This document shows positions 19,927 to 26,906 of a stretch of DNA of 64,000 bases, one piece after another (position 1 is the stretch's first letter; each line of letters opens with the position of its first letter). Both the position numbers and the translations under genes were made by a program. Under the pieces are notes generated by a model, which did not search any database, was not told the DNA's origin, and worked only from the letters and a program-made list of their open reading frames with translations. The stretch is from NCBI RefSeq assembly GCF_025725645.1, contig NZ_CP107007.1, positions 2,976,001 through 3,040,000 on the forward strand. Direction: 5' to 3'. Source of the DNA: Halomonas sp. GD1P12 (GTDB taxonomy: Bacteria > Pseudomonadota > Gammaproteobacteria > Pseudomonadales > Halomonadaceae).

Positions 19927-20239
19927 CAATTAATAGCGCCATACCATCGATAATACTCATGAAACTTCCACACCCGGTTGATGGGAGAGCGACCTACTAT
20001 CTCGTAGCCTTGTTCAACGTCTTGAAAAAAACACATTCCTGATAGGCTACTGCGCAAAAATCACCCGTATGTAACCCCGCGTCTCCAACCGTACCCTGTG
20101 CCTGGCTACGCTTTCCCACCGCGGGCCCATTAAAGGCGCGGTATTCGTTATGGCTCTCAGCGCGATAACCAGGCGCATTATTGATACCCGAACGGCCTGA
20201 CTCGAGCCTTCAAACTAGTCAGGCCGTTCGAGCGCAGGT
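19927..20239. other. Spacer between wzc and the glycosyltransferase operon
   Basis: About 310 bases without a supported gene. The wzc-proximal end holds a perfect 14-bp inverted repeat (listed separately). The rest would have to hold the promoter of the wzx-to-galE operon if that is transcribed separately. I see no hexamer pair strong enough to call. Confidence 0.5.
20189..20230 (-). terminator. Perfect 14-bp hairpin after wzc
   Basis: The left arm CGAACGGCCTGACT (20189-20202) and right arm AGTCAGGCCGTTCG (20217-20230) are perfectly complementary, with a 14-base loop. It begins ten bases past the wzc stop. No U-run follows on the minus strand, so it may be a weak terminator, an attenuator limiting read-through into wzx, or an mRNA 3'-end stabiliser. 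Confidence 0.55.
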
Positions 20240-22471
20240 TTACTCGTTGACTGATTTATAGCTGTACTGGTAGTAGCCATAGCCGTAACTGTTGGCCGCC
20301 TTTTTCTCCATGGCATTCAAAATGGCGCCTTTCACCACCACGCCTGCCGCTTCCAGTCGACGAGCTGCGTGTTGTAGCTCTTTCAACGTATTGATTTCAA
20401 AACGTGCCAATAACAAGGTCGTACCACAATGACTACCCACCACGGCAGGGTCGGTCACTGCCAGTACTGGCGGAGTATCCACGATCACCAGATCAAACTG
20501 CCGCTCGGCTTCACTAAGTAGCTGAGCGAAATGCTGGCTCATCAATAGCTCGGAGGGATTAGGCGGCGCGATGCCTCGAGACATATAGCTCAGACCCTCT
20601 ACCTGGCTTGCACGCACCTGTGTTTGCCAGCCACTGCGACCAGAAAGTACGTCAGAAAGGCCTTCGGCGCTTTGCCCACCAAATGCATGATGAATGTGGC
20701 CCTTGCGCATGTCCGCATCAATTACGAGGACCTTTTGCCCTGCCTGAGCGCACACGGCGGCCAGGTTCACCGCTATAAAACTCTTACCGATACCGGGGCT
20801 CGAACCGGTGATCATCAAACATGAATTTTTGGCTTCCATCATCGCGAAATGCAGGCTAGTACGAAGACCGCGCAGCGCCTCTATGGAAAGATCGGTAGGG
20901 TCGTGCTTGGCCAAAATGCCGCTGATGACCTGATGGCTTCGTTTATCTTTTTTACCTTTTACTTTACGTACCAGTTTCTGCTGCGCTTCCGATAGCGGGA
21001 TCGTTGCATATACCGGCAATCCGCTTTGCTCGATCTGCTCGGCGGATTCTATTCCCCGGCGAAGGAGTCCCAGCGCCAGCACTCCCCCAACGGCCAACAT
21101 TCCCCCAAGCAGTGTCGCGACCATTACGATGAGCGATTTTCTCGGCGCAATAGGGCCACCGCCTACGAGGGCGTCATCGATGATACGCACGTTGCCCACG
21201 GTCCCGGCGCGGGTCATCTGTAGTTCCTGGGTTTTGTTCAACACGTTAACGTAAATGGCTTGCGTCACTTCCACTTCACGCGTTAGCCGAACGATCTCCT
21301 GCTGGGTTTCAGGAAGCTGGCTGACCTGCTCGTCCAACTGATCCAAATCGTTTTGTAGGCGTCGCTTTTGGCGTAAAAGCGCTTGGTAACTCGGGTGGTT
21401 TGGAGTGAAGCGCTGAGACAGCTCCGCCTCCTGAAGCTCCAGTTCGTTGAGGTTTTGCTCCAACGCGATGTAGCGGTTGATCGCTGCCTGAGACTCGCTG
21501 TTAAGATCAACGCTTTCGGCGTTGACCCGGTATTCGTTGAGACGGTTTTCAGCGGAGTTGAGCTGCTCGCGCAGCTCCGGCGACTGCTCTTCCAAAAACG
21601 CCAAGCGCTGTTCGGCCTCGGCGGATTGCCGCTCGACGTTTTGGGTCAAAAACGTTTCTATAACTGCATTAAGAGAGCGGCGAATAGCCTGCCTATTTTC
21701 ACCCTTCAAAGTGAGTTTGAAGATGCCGGTACTGCCGCCACGTCCACCGCCACCCTGCTCGCTTACGCTCAGATTACCTCTCAAGTGGTTAATAGCATTG
21801 GAGCGAACCACTTTGGTCAAGATGAATTCAGCGCCCGGAGCAGCAGAGAGCTCTACCACGCTCACCTGTACGCCGCCCTCAAGGAAGCTGCTAAATTCGC
21901 CTACCCGGCCATTACCCAAACGCTCGCCGCTTAACCATAACGAGTACTCGCTGGCAGACTCGTTTTCTACTTTCAGGGTGAAGGGCATACCACGGTAGGC
22001 ATCGTCCACTTCGAGTCGGCCGACATCGATACTCTCGTTACCCCATACACTTGCGTGCCCCTGCATAAAGTCAGGCCGATTGATACCGCGGCGCTGAATA
22101 AAGCCGCCAATAAGGGGGAGCGTATTAGGTGTTACCACGGTATCGAGCGAGATGCGATCGACCACTTGGCCTAGCACCATGCGCGACTGCAAAATCTGCA
22201 CTTCGGCAGACGTCGAGGACTCACTCTCCGGCCCCAGCATGTCGCCCAACCCCTCCAGCGGGTTGATCGACGATCGCTTTTCGACTTGTACCAGCGCATC
22301 CCCTTGGTAAACAGGCGTTGCGCTCAAGGCCACGAGAACGCCAATAGCGGCAAATATCCCGGTGATTCCCACGATCCACCACTTTTTGTCCAGCAGCAGA
22401 CCGAATAGGCGGCCTAAATCGATTTCATCACTATCGTTTCCAACAGGGCGCTGGGCCGTCACATCACTCAT
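20240..22471 (-). CDS. wzc: Wzc-type polysaccharide co-polymerase / BY-kinase
   Basis: A 743-residue inner-membrane protein that controls chain length and export of the polysaccharide. Residues 15-120 hold the Wzz domain with the first membrane helix, and residues 290-420 form a coiled-coil-rich periplasmic part. The second helix follows the proline-containing PIAPRKSLIVMVATLLGG near residue 465. The C-terminal tyrosine kinase domain has Walker A (GSSPGIGKSF), Walker A' (VLVIDADMRKG) and Walker B (LVIVDTPPVL). The extreme C terminus is a tyrosine cluster (about five Tyr in the last 17 residues), the autophosphorylation site. It lies downstream of wza and wzb in the usual order. Confidence 0.96.
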   Translation of the reverse strand: MSDVTAQRPVGNDSDEIDLGRLFGLLLDKKWWIVGITGIFAAIGVLVALSATPVYQGDALVQVEKRSSINPLEGLGDMLGPESESSTSAEVQILQSRMVLGQVVDRISLDTVVTPNTLPLIGGFIQRRGINRPDFMQGHASVWGNESIDVGRLEVDDAYRGMPFTLKVENESASEYSLWLSGERLGNGRVGEFSSFLEGGVQVSVVELSAAPGAEFILTKVVRSNAINHLRGNLSVSEQGGGGRGGSTGIFKLTLKGENRQAIRRSLNAVIETFLTQNVERQSAEAEQRLAFLEEQSPELREQLNSAENRLNEYRVNAESVDLNSESQAAINRYIALEQNLNELELQEAELSQRFTPNHPSYQALLRQKRRLQNDLDQLDEQVSQLPETQQEIVRLTREVEVTQAIYVNVLNKTQELQMTRAGTVGNVRIIDDALVGGGPIAPRKSLIVMVATLLGGMLAVGGVLALGLLRRGIESAEQIEQSGLPVYATIPLSEAQQKLVRKVKGKKDKRSHQVISGILAKHDPTDLSIEALRGLRTSLHFAMMEAKNSCLMITGSSPGIGKSFIAVNLAAVCAQAGQKVLVIDADMRKGHIHHAFGGQSAEGLSDVLSGRSGWQTQVRASQVEGLSYMSRGIAPPNPSELLMSQHFAQLLSEAERQFDLVIVDTPPVLAVTDPAVVGSHCGTTLLLARFEINTLKELQHAARRLEAAGVVVKGAILNAMEKKAANSYGYGYYQYSYKSVNE

Positions 22472-22509
22472 GCTTTGGCTACATCCATTTTGGCTATTCA
22501 GGGGCGGCG

Positions 22510-22950
22510 TTACGCCAGCTTCAAGGCCCAGGCTTGTACGGCCTGATCCATTAGCTGATGAACGTGCTGAAATGTTTCCGCACTTTTTCGATACGGGTCA
22601 GGGATATCCTTGCCCCGACCATTTTCAAGCCACTGTCCTAGCCGCATCGTTTTGCCAAGCGCGGCTGGGGAAAGCTCTGCGACAGCCAGACGCTGCTGGT
22701 CACTCATGACTAGTATCAGGTCGGCGCGATCGAGCATCTCACGGGTTAGCTGGCGAGCCTGGTGGTTATCAACCTCGAGCCCGTCCCTCTCGGCAAGAAC
22801 GCGAGCGTGGGCATCGATTTGACTGCCTACCAGCGCGCCCAAACCGGCAGAAGAAAACTGCCTACCCGGCAGGCGCTGGCGCAGCATGGCCTCCGCCACG
22901 GGGCTGCGGCATATGTTGCCGACACATACCACTAGAATGCGCTGAAACAT
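22510..22950 (-). CDS. wzb: Low-molecular-weight protein-tyrosine phosphatase Wzb
   Basis: A 146-residue phosphatase with the P-loop VCVGNICRSP at residues 8-17 (CX5R, nucleophile Cys and Arg both present) and the general acid Asp in IPDPYRKS near residue 115. It dephosphorylates the tyrosine cluster of Wzc, which is needed for cycling during polymer export. The start has AGGAAAG upstream. It lies between wza (38 bases away) and wzc (38 bases away), the standard order of a group 1-type export operon. Confidence 0.96.
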   Translation of the reverse strand: MFQRILVVCVGNICRSPVAEAMLRQRLPGRQFSSAGLGALVGSQIDAHARVLAERDGLEVDNHQARQLTREMLDRADLILVMSDQQRLAVAELSPAALGKTMRLGQWLENGRGKDIPDPYRKSAETFQHVHQLMDQAVQAWALKLA

Positions 22951-22988
22951 GGCGGGGCTTTCCTGCTCCGAGTCGTTATATCAGGGGT

Positions 22989-24137
22989 TTATTGCAGATT
23001 ACGTGAGTCAGAAATACTGCCTGCGGCGTAGCCCGGCAAGCGAACGGACGGCAGGAGTTGACTGATCACACGGTTCCAGCGGGCAATCGGTGCGGTGGTC
23101 ACGTACACCACATCATTGGGCTGCATCGCAAACCTGCTTCCCAGTACGAAAGCAGCAGCGTTGCTTATATCCAGCTGATAAACGGTCGCCAAACGGTCAC
23201 TGTTCAGCTCATTACCGCGAATGACAAAGATGCCCGAGGGTTCAGCGGTGACTTCATTGACGCCGCCCGCTTGCGCTAGCACATCAGAAAGGGATAAACG
23301 CTCGTTACCCAAGCGAACATTTCCAGGCGAATTCACCTGCCCCATGACGGAAACCGCTTGGCTCTCAGCGCTGGGTATGTGCAGTACGTCGCCATCTCGC
23401 AGCAATCGGTTTTGGGTTTGATCACCTTCACGCAACAGGCTGAAAAGAGAAAGACGCTGCTCCACGCCGTTTCGAGTCAGATACACCTCGTGCCAGTTGG
23501 CGTCTTCGGTAGCGCCCCCTGTCTGGCTCACGGCATCGATCACGGTGAGCGGCACGGTCGTGACGGGCACGCTACCTGGGCTTGCAACGGCACCGCTTAC
23601 TTGAACCTTCTGCGAGCGAAAAGCAGCGACGCTGACGTCCACCTGAGGCGTTTGAATAACGCCGCTCAGGCGTTGAGTCAGCAGTTCGCGCACCTCTTCC
23701 AGGGTCAATCCGGCGACCTGAACACGACCGGCAAAGGGGTAAAAAATAGTGCCGTCGCTGCGCACTCGATTACCGCCCTCTTCCGCCCCGCGTTCGCTGC
23801 CGGCGGGAATGGTCAATTCAGGATGATCGTATACGACGATACTCAGCACATCGCCGGCGCCGATACGGTACTCCCATTCATCGATTGCCTGGCGAAGCTC
23901 GCCTGACATGGGCGTGGCGCGATTACCTGCGTGCGGCATGGTCGCCAAAAGCCCCGGCGTAATGGGTTGAACGTCGATCAGGTTATCGATGGGCGCGGCT
24001 TGCGTATTTGCGTCAAGGTGCCCGCCCGGCGCCAGTGCACAACCGGAAAGCGTCAGCACACCGGCAAAAGCGCTCAGGTAAGCTGCCGCAAGAGATAGCC
24101 GCCGCAAAGGGCGAGAGGCGAGATAAGGCTGAAACAT
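22989..24137 (-). CDS. wza: Outer-membrane polysaccharide export lipoprotein Wza
   Basis: A 382-residue outer-membrane export channel protein. From ATG 24137 there is a lipoprotein signal peptide with lipobox LSGC, the acylated Cys being residue 33. The Poly_export domain (YRIGAGDVLSIVVYDHPELT, then GTIFYPFAGRVQVAGLTLEEV) and SLBB-type repeats (VQVSGAVASPGSVPV and VSVMGQVNSPGNVRL) follow, as in E. coli Wza. The frame can be extended to a GTG at 24209, but that gives an improbable N terminus. It is the first gene of the wza-wzb-wzc transcript. An ops-like element lies about 90 bases upstream of the start. Confidence 0.95.
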   Translation of the reverse strand: MFQPYLASRPLRRLSLAAAYLSAFAGVLTLSGCALAPGGHLDANTQAAPIDNLIDVQPITPGLLATMPHAGNRATPMSGELRQAIDEWEYRIGAGDVLSIVVYDHPELTIPAGSERGAEEGGNRVRSDGTIFYPFAGRVQVAGLTLEEVRELLTQRLSGVIQTPQVDVSVAAFRSQKVQVSGAVASPGSVPVTTVPLTVIDAVSQTGGATEDANWHEVYLTRNGVEQRLSLFSLLREGDQTQNRLLRDGDVLHIPSAESQAVSVMGQVNSPGNVRLGNERLSLSDVLAQAGGVNEVTAEPSGIFVIRGNELNSDRLATVYQLDISNAAAFVLGSRFAMQPNDVVYVTTAPIARWNRVISQLLPSVRLPGYAAGSISDSRNLQ

Positions 24138-24824
24138 CCGTTTTACTCGATGTAAAAAAATCCACCTGCACGGCTGGCGCCAGCAGATACCTTGAATACT
24201 TTGAAACACGCTATTAAATGAGCGGCAATGCTACCTAAATCTGCTGTGCTAAACCAGTCGCAATATCTTTAAGCGTGCGATAGGCCTGCGTATGAAACCA
24301 GCAGGACTAGCCGGCACGATTACGCCACTCCTAATAACGCATGACGCATGGAAAACGTTTTATGGGAGCCTTTTGATTAATCTGAAGACGGCCCCAAAAT
24401 AGGTTTTGACGACAACCTCTCGCCATCAGTAAATAAATCATTGTTTTAATTTAAAAAATACTATACAACCGCGACTTTAAACAATTAATAATCGCATTGC
24501 GCATTGATTTAAATACTCATAAATTATTTTACTCAAGTACAGCCTATAAAAAATTCATTTATTCAAAAACAAGCATATTGAAATAACCAACGGGTAAGAC
24601 CCATTTTTTTAAACAAATGAATCATTATTTAGGCTTATCAATAAACGACTTGAATGTTAATTCTGATCTATTCTCCAGGATATTTACAGGTTACCATTCA
24701 GCCCAAATCGGTGGCCGCCGCTTCTCATGACTGGATCAGGCTTGCGATGCTGGCATGAGTAACACAACACCTGCATGCTTATAGGCCAAAATGGCAGCTA
24801 CTCACTTTATCTGGAGATCGAGCA
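24138..24824. other. Divergent regulatory region between wza and the yjbE-like gene
   Basis: Almost 700 bases without a gene, strongly A+T-rich between about 24420 and 24680. It must carry the promoters of two divergent exopolysaccharide operons. The size is unusual for this window and suggests several regulator sites, as is common for capsule loci. Apart from the ops-like site near 24230 I cannot name a specific operator. Confidence 0.6.
24227..24238 (-). promoter_or_regulatory. ops-like (RfaH/JUMPstart core) element in the wza leader
   Basis: On the minus strand the leader reads TTTAGGTAGCATTGCCG. Its GGTAGCAT core matches the last eight positions of the ops element (GGCGGTAGCAT/GT) that pauses RNA polymerase and recruits RfaH in enterobacterial capsule and O-antigen operons. 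It lies about 90 bases before the wza start in the transcribed orientation, the expected place. The first three ops positions do not match and no full 39-base JUMPstart is visible, so this is a candidate only. Confidence 0.4.
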
Positions 24825-25193
24825 ATGTTAAGAAAAGCATTGATTTTATTGGTCACAGGAAGCGTATGCATCGCTTCGCTAGCCTCGGCGCAAACAACGT
24901 CTGATAGCGCGGCGTCGATCGAGAGCGGTGTCGAGCCTGGTGGTTCTGCTCCCATGAATATTTCCTCCAGCCCGAGCGCTGCAGGTCAAGGCACAACCAC
25001 CACGCCGGCTAGCGCAGGCGTCACGGCAGGAGGTGCCGCCCCGGGCGGTTTGTCTGGCGCGTTAAGCACTAGCGCGACCACCTTGACCACCAGCACGCCA
25101 TCCCAGGTGGCCGCCGGTATCGCCGCGGAGTCATCCGGCGCCAGCGGTACGAGCGGCACCAGCGGTACAACGGGTACGACCGGAACGCGTTGA
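24825..25193 (+). CDS. Small secreted Ser/Thr/Gly-rich protein (YjbE/GfcA-like)
   Basis: A 122-residue low-complexity protein. A Sec signal peptide (MLRKALILLVTGSVCIASLASAQ) precedes a mature part made mostly of Ser, Thr, Gly and Ala that ends in repeated GTS/GTT triplets. The Shine-Dalgarno GGAG lies before the ATG. Size, composition and position directly before yjbF/G/H-like genes match YjbE (GfcA), the first gene of the E. coli yjbEFGH exopolysaccharide operon, whose biochemical function is unknown. Sequence similarity in such simple sequence is weak, so the call rests mainly on context. Confidence 0.72.
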   Translation: MLRKALILLVTGSVCIASLASAQTTSDSAASIESGVEPGGSAPMNISSSPSAAGQGTTTTPASAGVTAGGAAPGGLSGALSTSATTLTTSTPSQVAAGIAAESSGASGTSGTSGTTGTTGTR

Positions 25194-25249
25194 GGCTACG
25201 CTTGAAACACATAAAATCGCGCCAGGCTGATCGCGACATCGAGATGTAC

Positions 25250-25273
25250 AAAAGCCGCTTTTTAGCGGCTTTT
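25250..25273 (+). terminator. Hairpin terminator/attenuator between yjbE- and yjbF-like genes
   Basis: A perfect 10-bp stem, AAAAGCCGCT (25250-25259) and AGCGGCTTTT (25264-25273), with a TTTT loop and U-rich 3' arm. It begins 57 bases past the yjbE-like stop and directly abuts the first plausible yjbF-like ATG. It probably lets much more of the first gene be transcribed than of the downstream operon. Confidence 0.75.
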
Positions 25274-26005
25274 ATGCGTCCTGCTTCCCTGTTTTTCACT
25301 CATGTTGTCAATGGCGAAAGAAAAAGCCGTCTGCAAGCGCTCAAGACGGTGACGGGCGCCATCAGTTTATTAGCGATGGCAGGCTGTAGCGTGCTCGAAA
25401 GCTCTCCGATAGGCCAAGCCATCGTGGCACTGGATCCGAGCAAGGGCTTGGCAACGGCTACTCAGGCAGACAGCATCCCGTTTGCCTCTTTAGCGCTCGA
25501 TAGCTCTACTCAGCGCGGCCTGCTGGTATTGGGCGCTCAAACCGGTACACAAACGCACTGGCCCTCCCAAAGAGGCTTTTTGAGTCTGGAAAGCGGTGGT
25601 TTATATGCAGCGTCCACGCTAGAGGGAGACTTACTGAGCACGCGTTATTACTTCGACCACTCAGCCGCTGCTGACGCCCTGGCCGCGGCCGGTGAACTGC
25701 CCTGGCAGCGTTCGCAACCCCGCTTCTGGATAGAACGCCATTGGGTCGATACCGGTGGGCTCAGCCATGCTCATCGCGCTGAGGGGCATATGACGTGTAA
25801 AGCGCCTCGAACACGTGCGCTATTGTTGACCGAGCTGCTACTTCAGCCCTGCGACGTCACGTATACCTGGGATAACGGCCAAACGACCAGGGCTCAGTGG
25901 TGGAAAGACCCCATCACACAACGGCTGTGGGAAGTGGATGAAATAGCCTGGCCCGGTGGCCCTGATATCAAATGGCAAGTGGCTCGCCCCTGGTGGGACA
26001 GCTAA
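25274..26005 (+). CDS. YjbF/GfcB family lipoprotein
   Basis: A lipoprotein of the YjbF (GfcB) family. The signal region ends in LAMAGC, with the lipid-bearing Cys near residue 38, and the mature part has the family segments FASLALDSSTQRGLLVLGA and FWIERHWVDTGG. The C-terminal WEVDEIAWPGGPDIKWQVARPWW is characteristic. The frame is open back to 25190, but that start would lie before the hairpin at 25250-25273. ATG 25274 (243 residues) is preferred, with 25244 as an alternative, and neither has a strong Shine-Dalgarno. The family is periplasmic/outer-membrane and tied to exopolysaccharide production in E. coli; its molecular role is unknown. Confidence 0.85.
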   Translation: MRPASLFFTHVVNGERKSRLQALKTVTGAISLLAMAGCSVLESSPIGQAIVALDPSKGLATATQADSIPFASLALDSSTQRGLLVLGAQTGTQTHWPSQRGFLSLESGGLYAASTLEGDLLSTRYYFDHSAAADALAAAGELPWQRSQPRFWIERHWVDTGGLSHAHRAEGHMTCKAPRTRALLLTELLLQPCDVTYTWDNGQTTRAQWWKDPITQRLWEVDEIAWPGGPDIKWQVARPWWDS

Positions 26006-26075
26006 GCCGCCACTACGGCGCTGGTAGTAATCGCCCCGCCCCTTCCAGTTGCCCGTGCTGCTTTAAGCGAGAACC

Positions 26076-26906
26076 ATGAGAATCATGATCGACCGCGCCA
26101 CTACTCGAGCGCACTTTGTTTACGCTAAACGCCTGGTTATCAGGACGCTACTGATGGGCGCTCTGGTGTCAGGCATGGCGGGTGTGAGCCACGCCACCGA
26201 AGCGGGCGAGCGCACGTTGGCCGATGCCTGGCTGGAAACACTGTCTCAACAGGCGACGCCCATCAGTTGGAGCCATGCCTATGCTCTCCTGCTCCCCGAC
26301 CAGCAGCGCTACCCACAACAGCGGCGCTACTTGATCGAAGAGCTGGGCACGTTAGTCATAAGTGCCCAAGTGACAGGAAATACGATTTACGCTCAGGCGC
26401 TTTTGAAGTGGCAGGAAGCACTACGCAGTTTGGAAAATGGCGCGATGCGCAGCCCGCAGCGGCTGGATTTATTGGCATTGGGCACCAACCTACGCGAGGC
26501 ACCGCTGCTGGAAAACGTGGCCTATTGGGGCGTTTGCGATACTCCTGACTGGGTAGAAGTCTGGGGCCTTCAGGGGGTTAGTCGAACCGCCTGGCGCCCT
26601 AACATGACGATCGACGATGTAAAAAAAGCGTTGCCAGAACAAACGTTCAACAACATTGACCATGCGTCTCTGATAACGCCCCAAGGGAATGTGTTACGAC
26701 GAGGCGTTGCGGCCTGGAACCACGAGACAACACCTCTTGCCCCCGGCAGCCGCTTACTCATCGCGCTGCCCAGTCGGCAAGGGCTGATGGGTGCGCTTCC
26801 CTTTCCCGGCACGACGGAAGAACCGGATATCATCAATCAGCGGCTGCCAGGCGTGTTGGCCGCTCAACTCCCTGGCGATCAATGTACTCAATGGCACGCT
26901 CCTTAA
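26076..26906 (+). CDS. YjbG/GfcC family exopolysaccharide protein
   Basis: A 276-residue periplasmic protein of the GfcC (YjbG) family. A signal peptide lies around residues 20-40 (LLMGALVSGMAGVSHA). The body contains the GfcC-typical LLPDQQRYPQQRRYLIEEL segment, and near the C terminus are beta-grasp (SLBB-like) parts and an LAPGSRLLIALPS motif. GfcC structures resemble the Wza SLBB domains, which supports a role in handling or exporting polysaccharide at the outer membrane. It lies 70 bases after yjbF-like, and its end overlaps the yjbH-like frame by 25 bases. Confidence 0.87.
   Translation: MRIMIDRATTRAHFVYAKRLVIRTLLMGALVSGMAGVSHATEAGERTLADAWLETLSQQATPISWSHAYALLLPDQQRYPQQRRYLIEELGTLVISAQVTGNTIYAQALLKWQEALRSLENGAMRSPQRLDLLALGTNLREAPLLENVAYWGVCDTPDWVEVWGLQGVSRTAWRPNMTIDDVKKALPEQTFNNIDHASLITPQGNVLRRGVAAWNHETTPLAPGSRLLIALPSRQGLMGALPFPGTTEEPDIINQRLPGVLAAQLPGDQCTQWHAP

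Noticed and set aside
24138..24420. A full JUMPstart element before wza
   Set aside because: Only the ops-like core is visible; the upstream half of the 39-base consensus is not found.
24725..24750. Possible sigma-54 promoter before the yjbE-like gene
   Set aside because: TGGATCAGGCTTGC has the right look, but the GG to GC spacing is one base short of the required ten.
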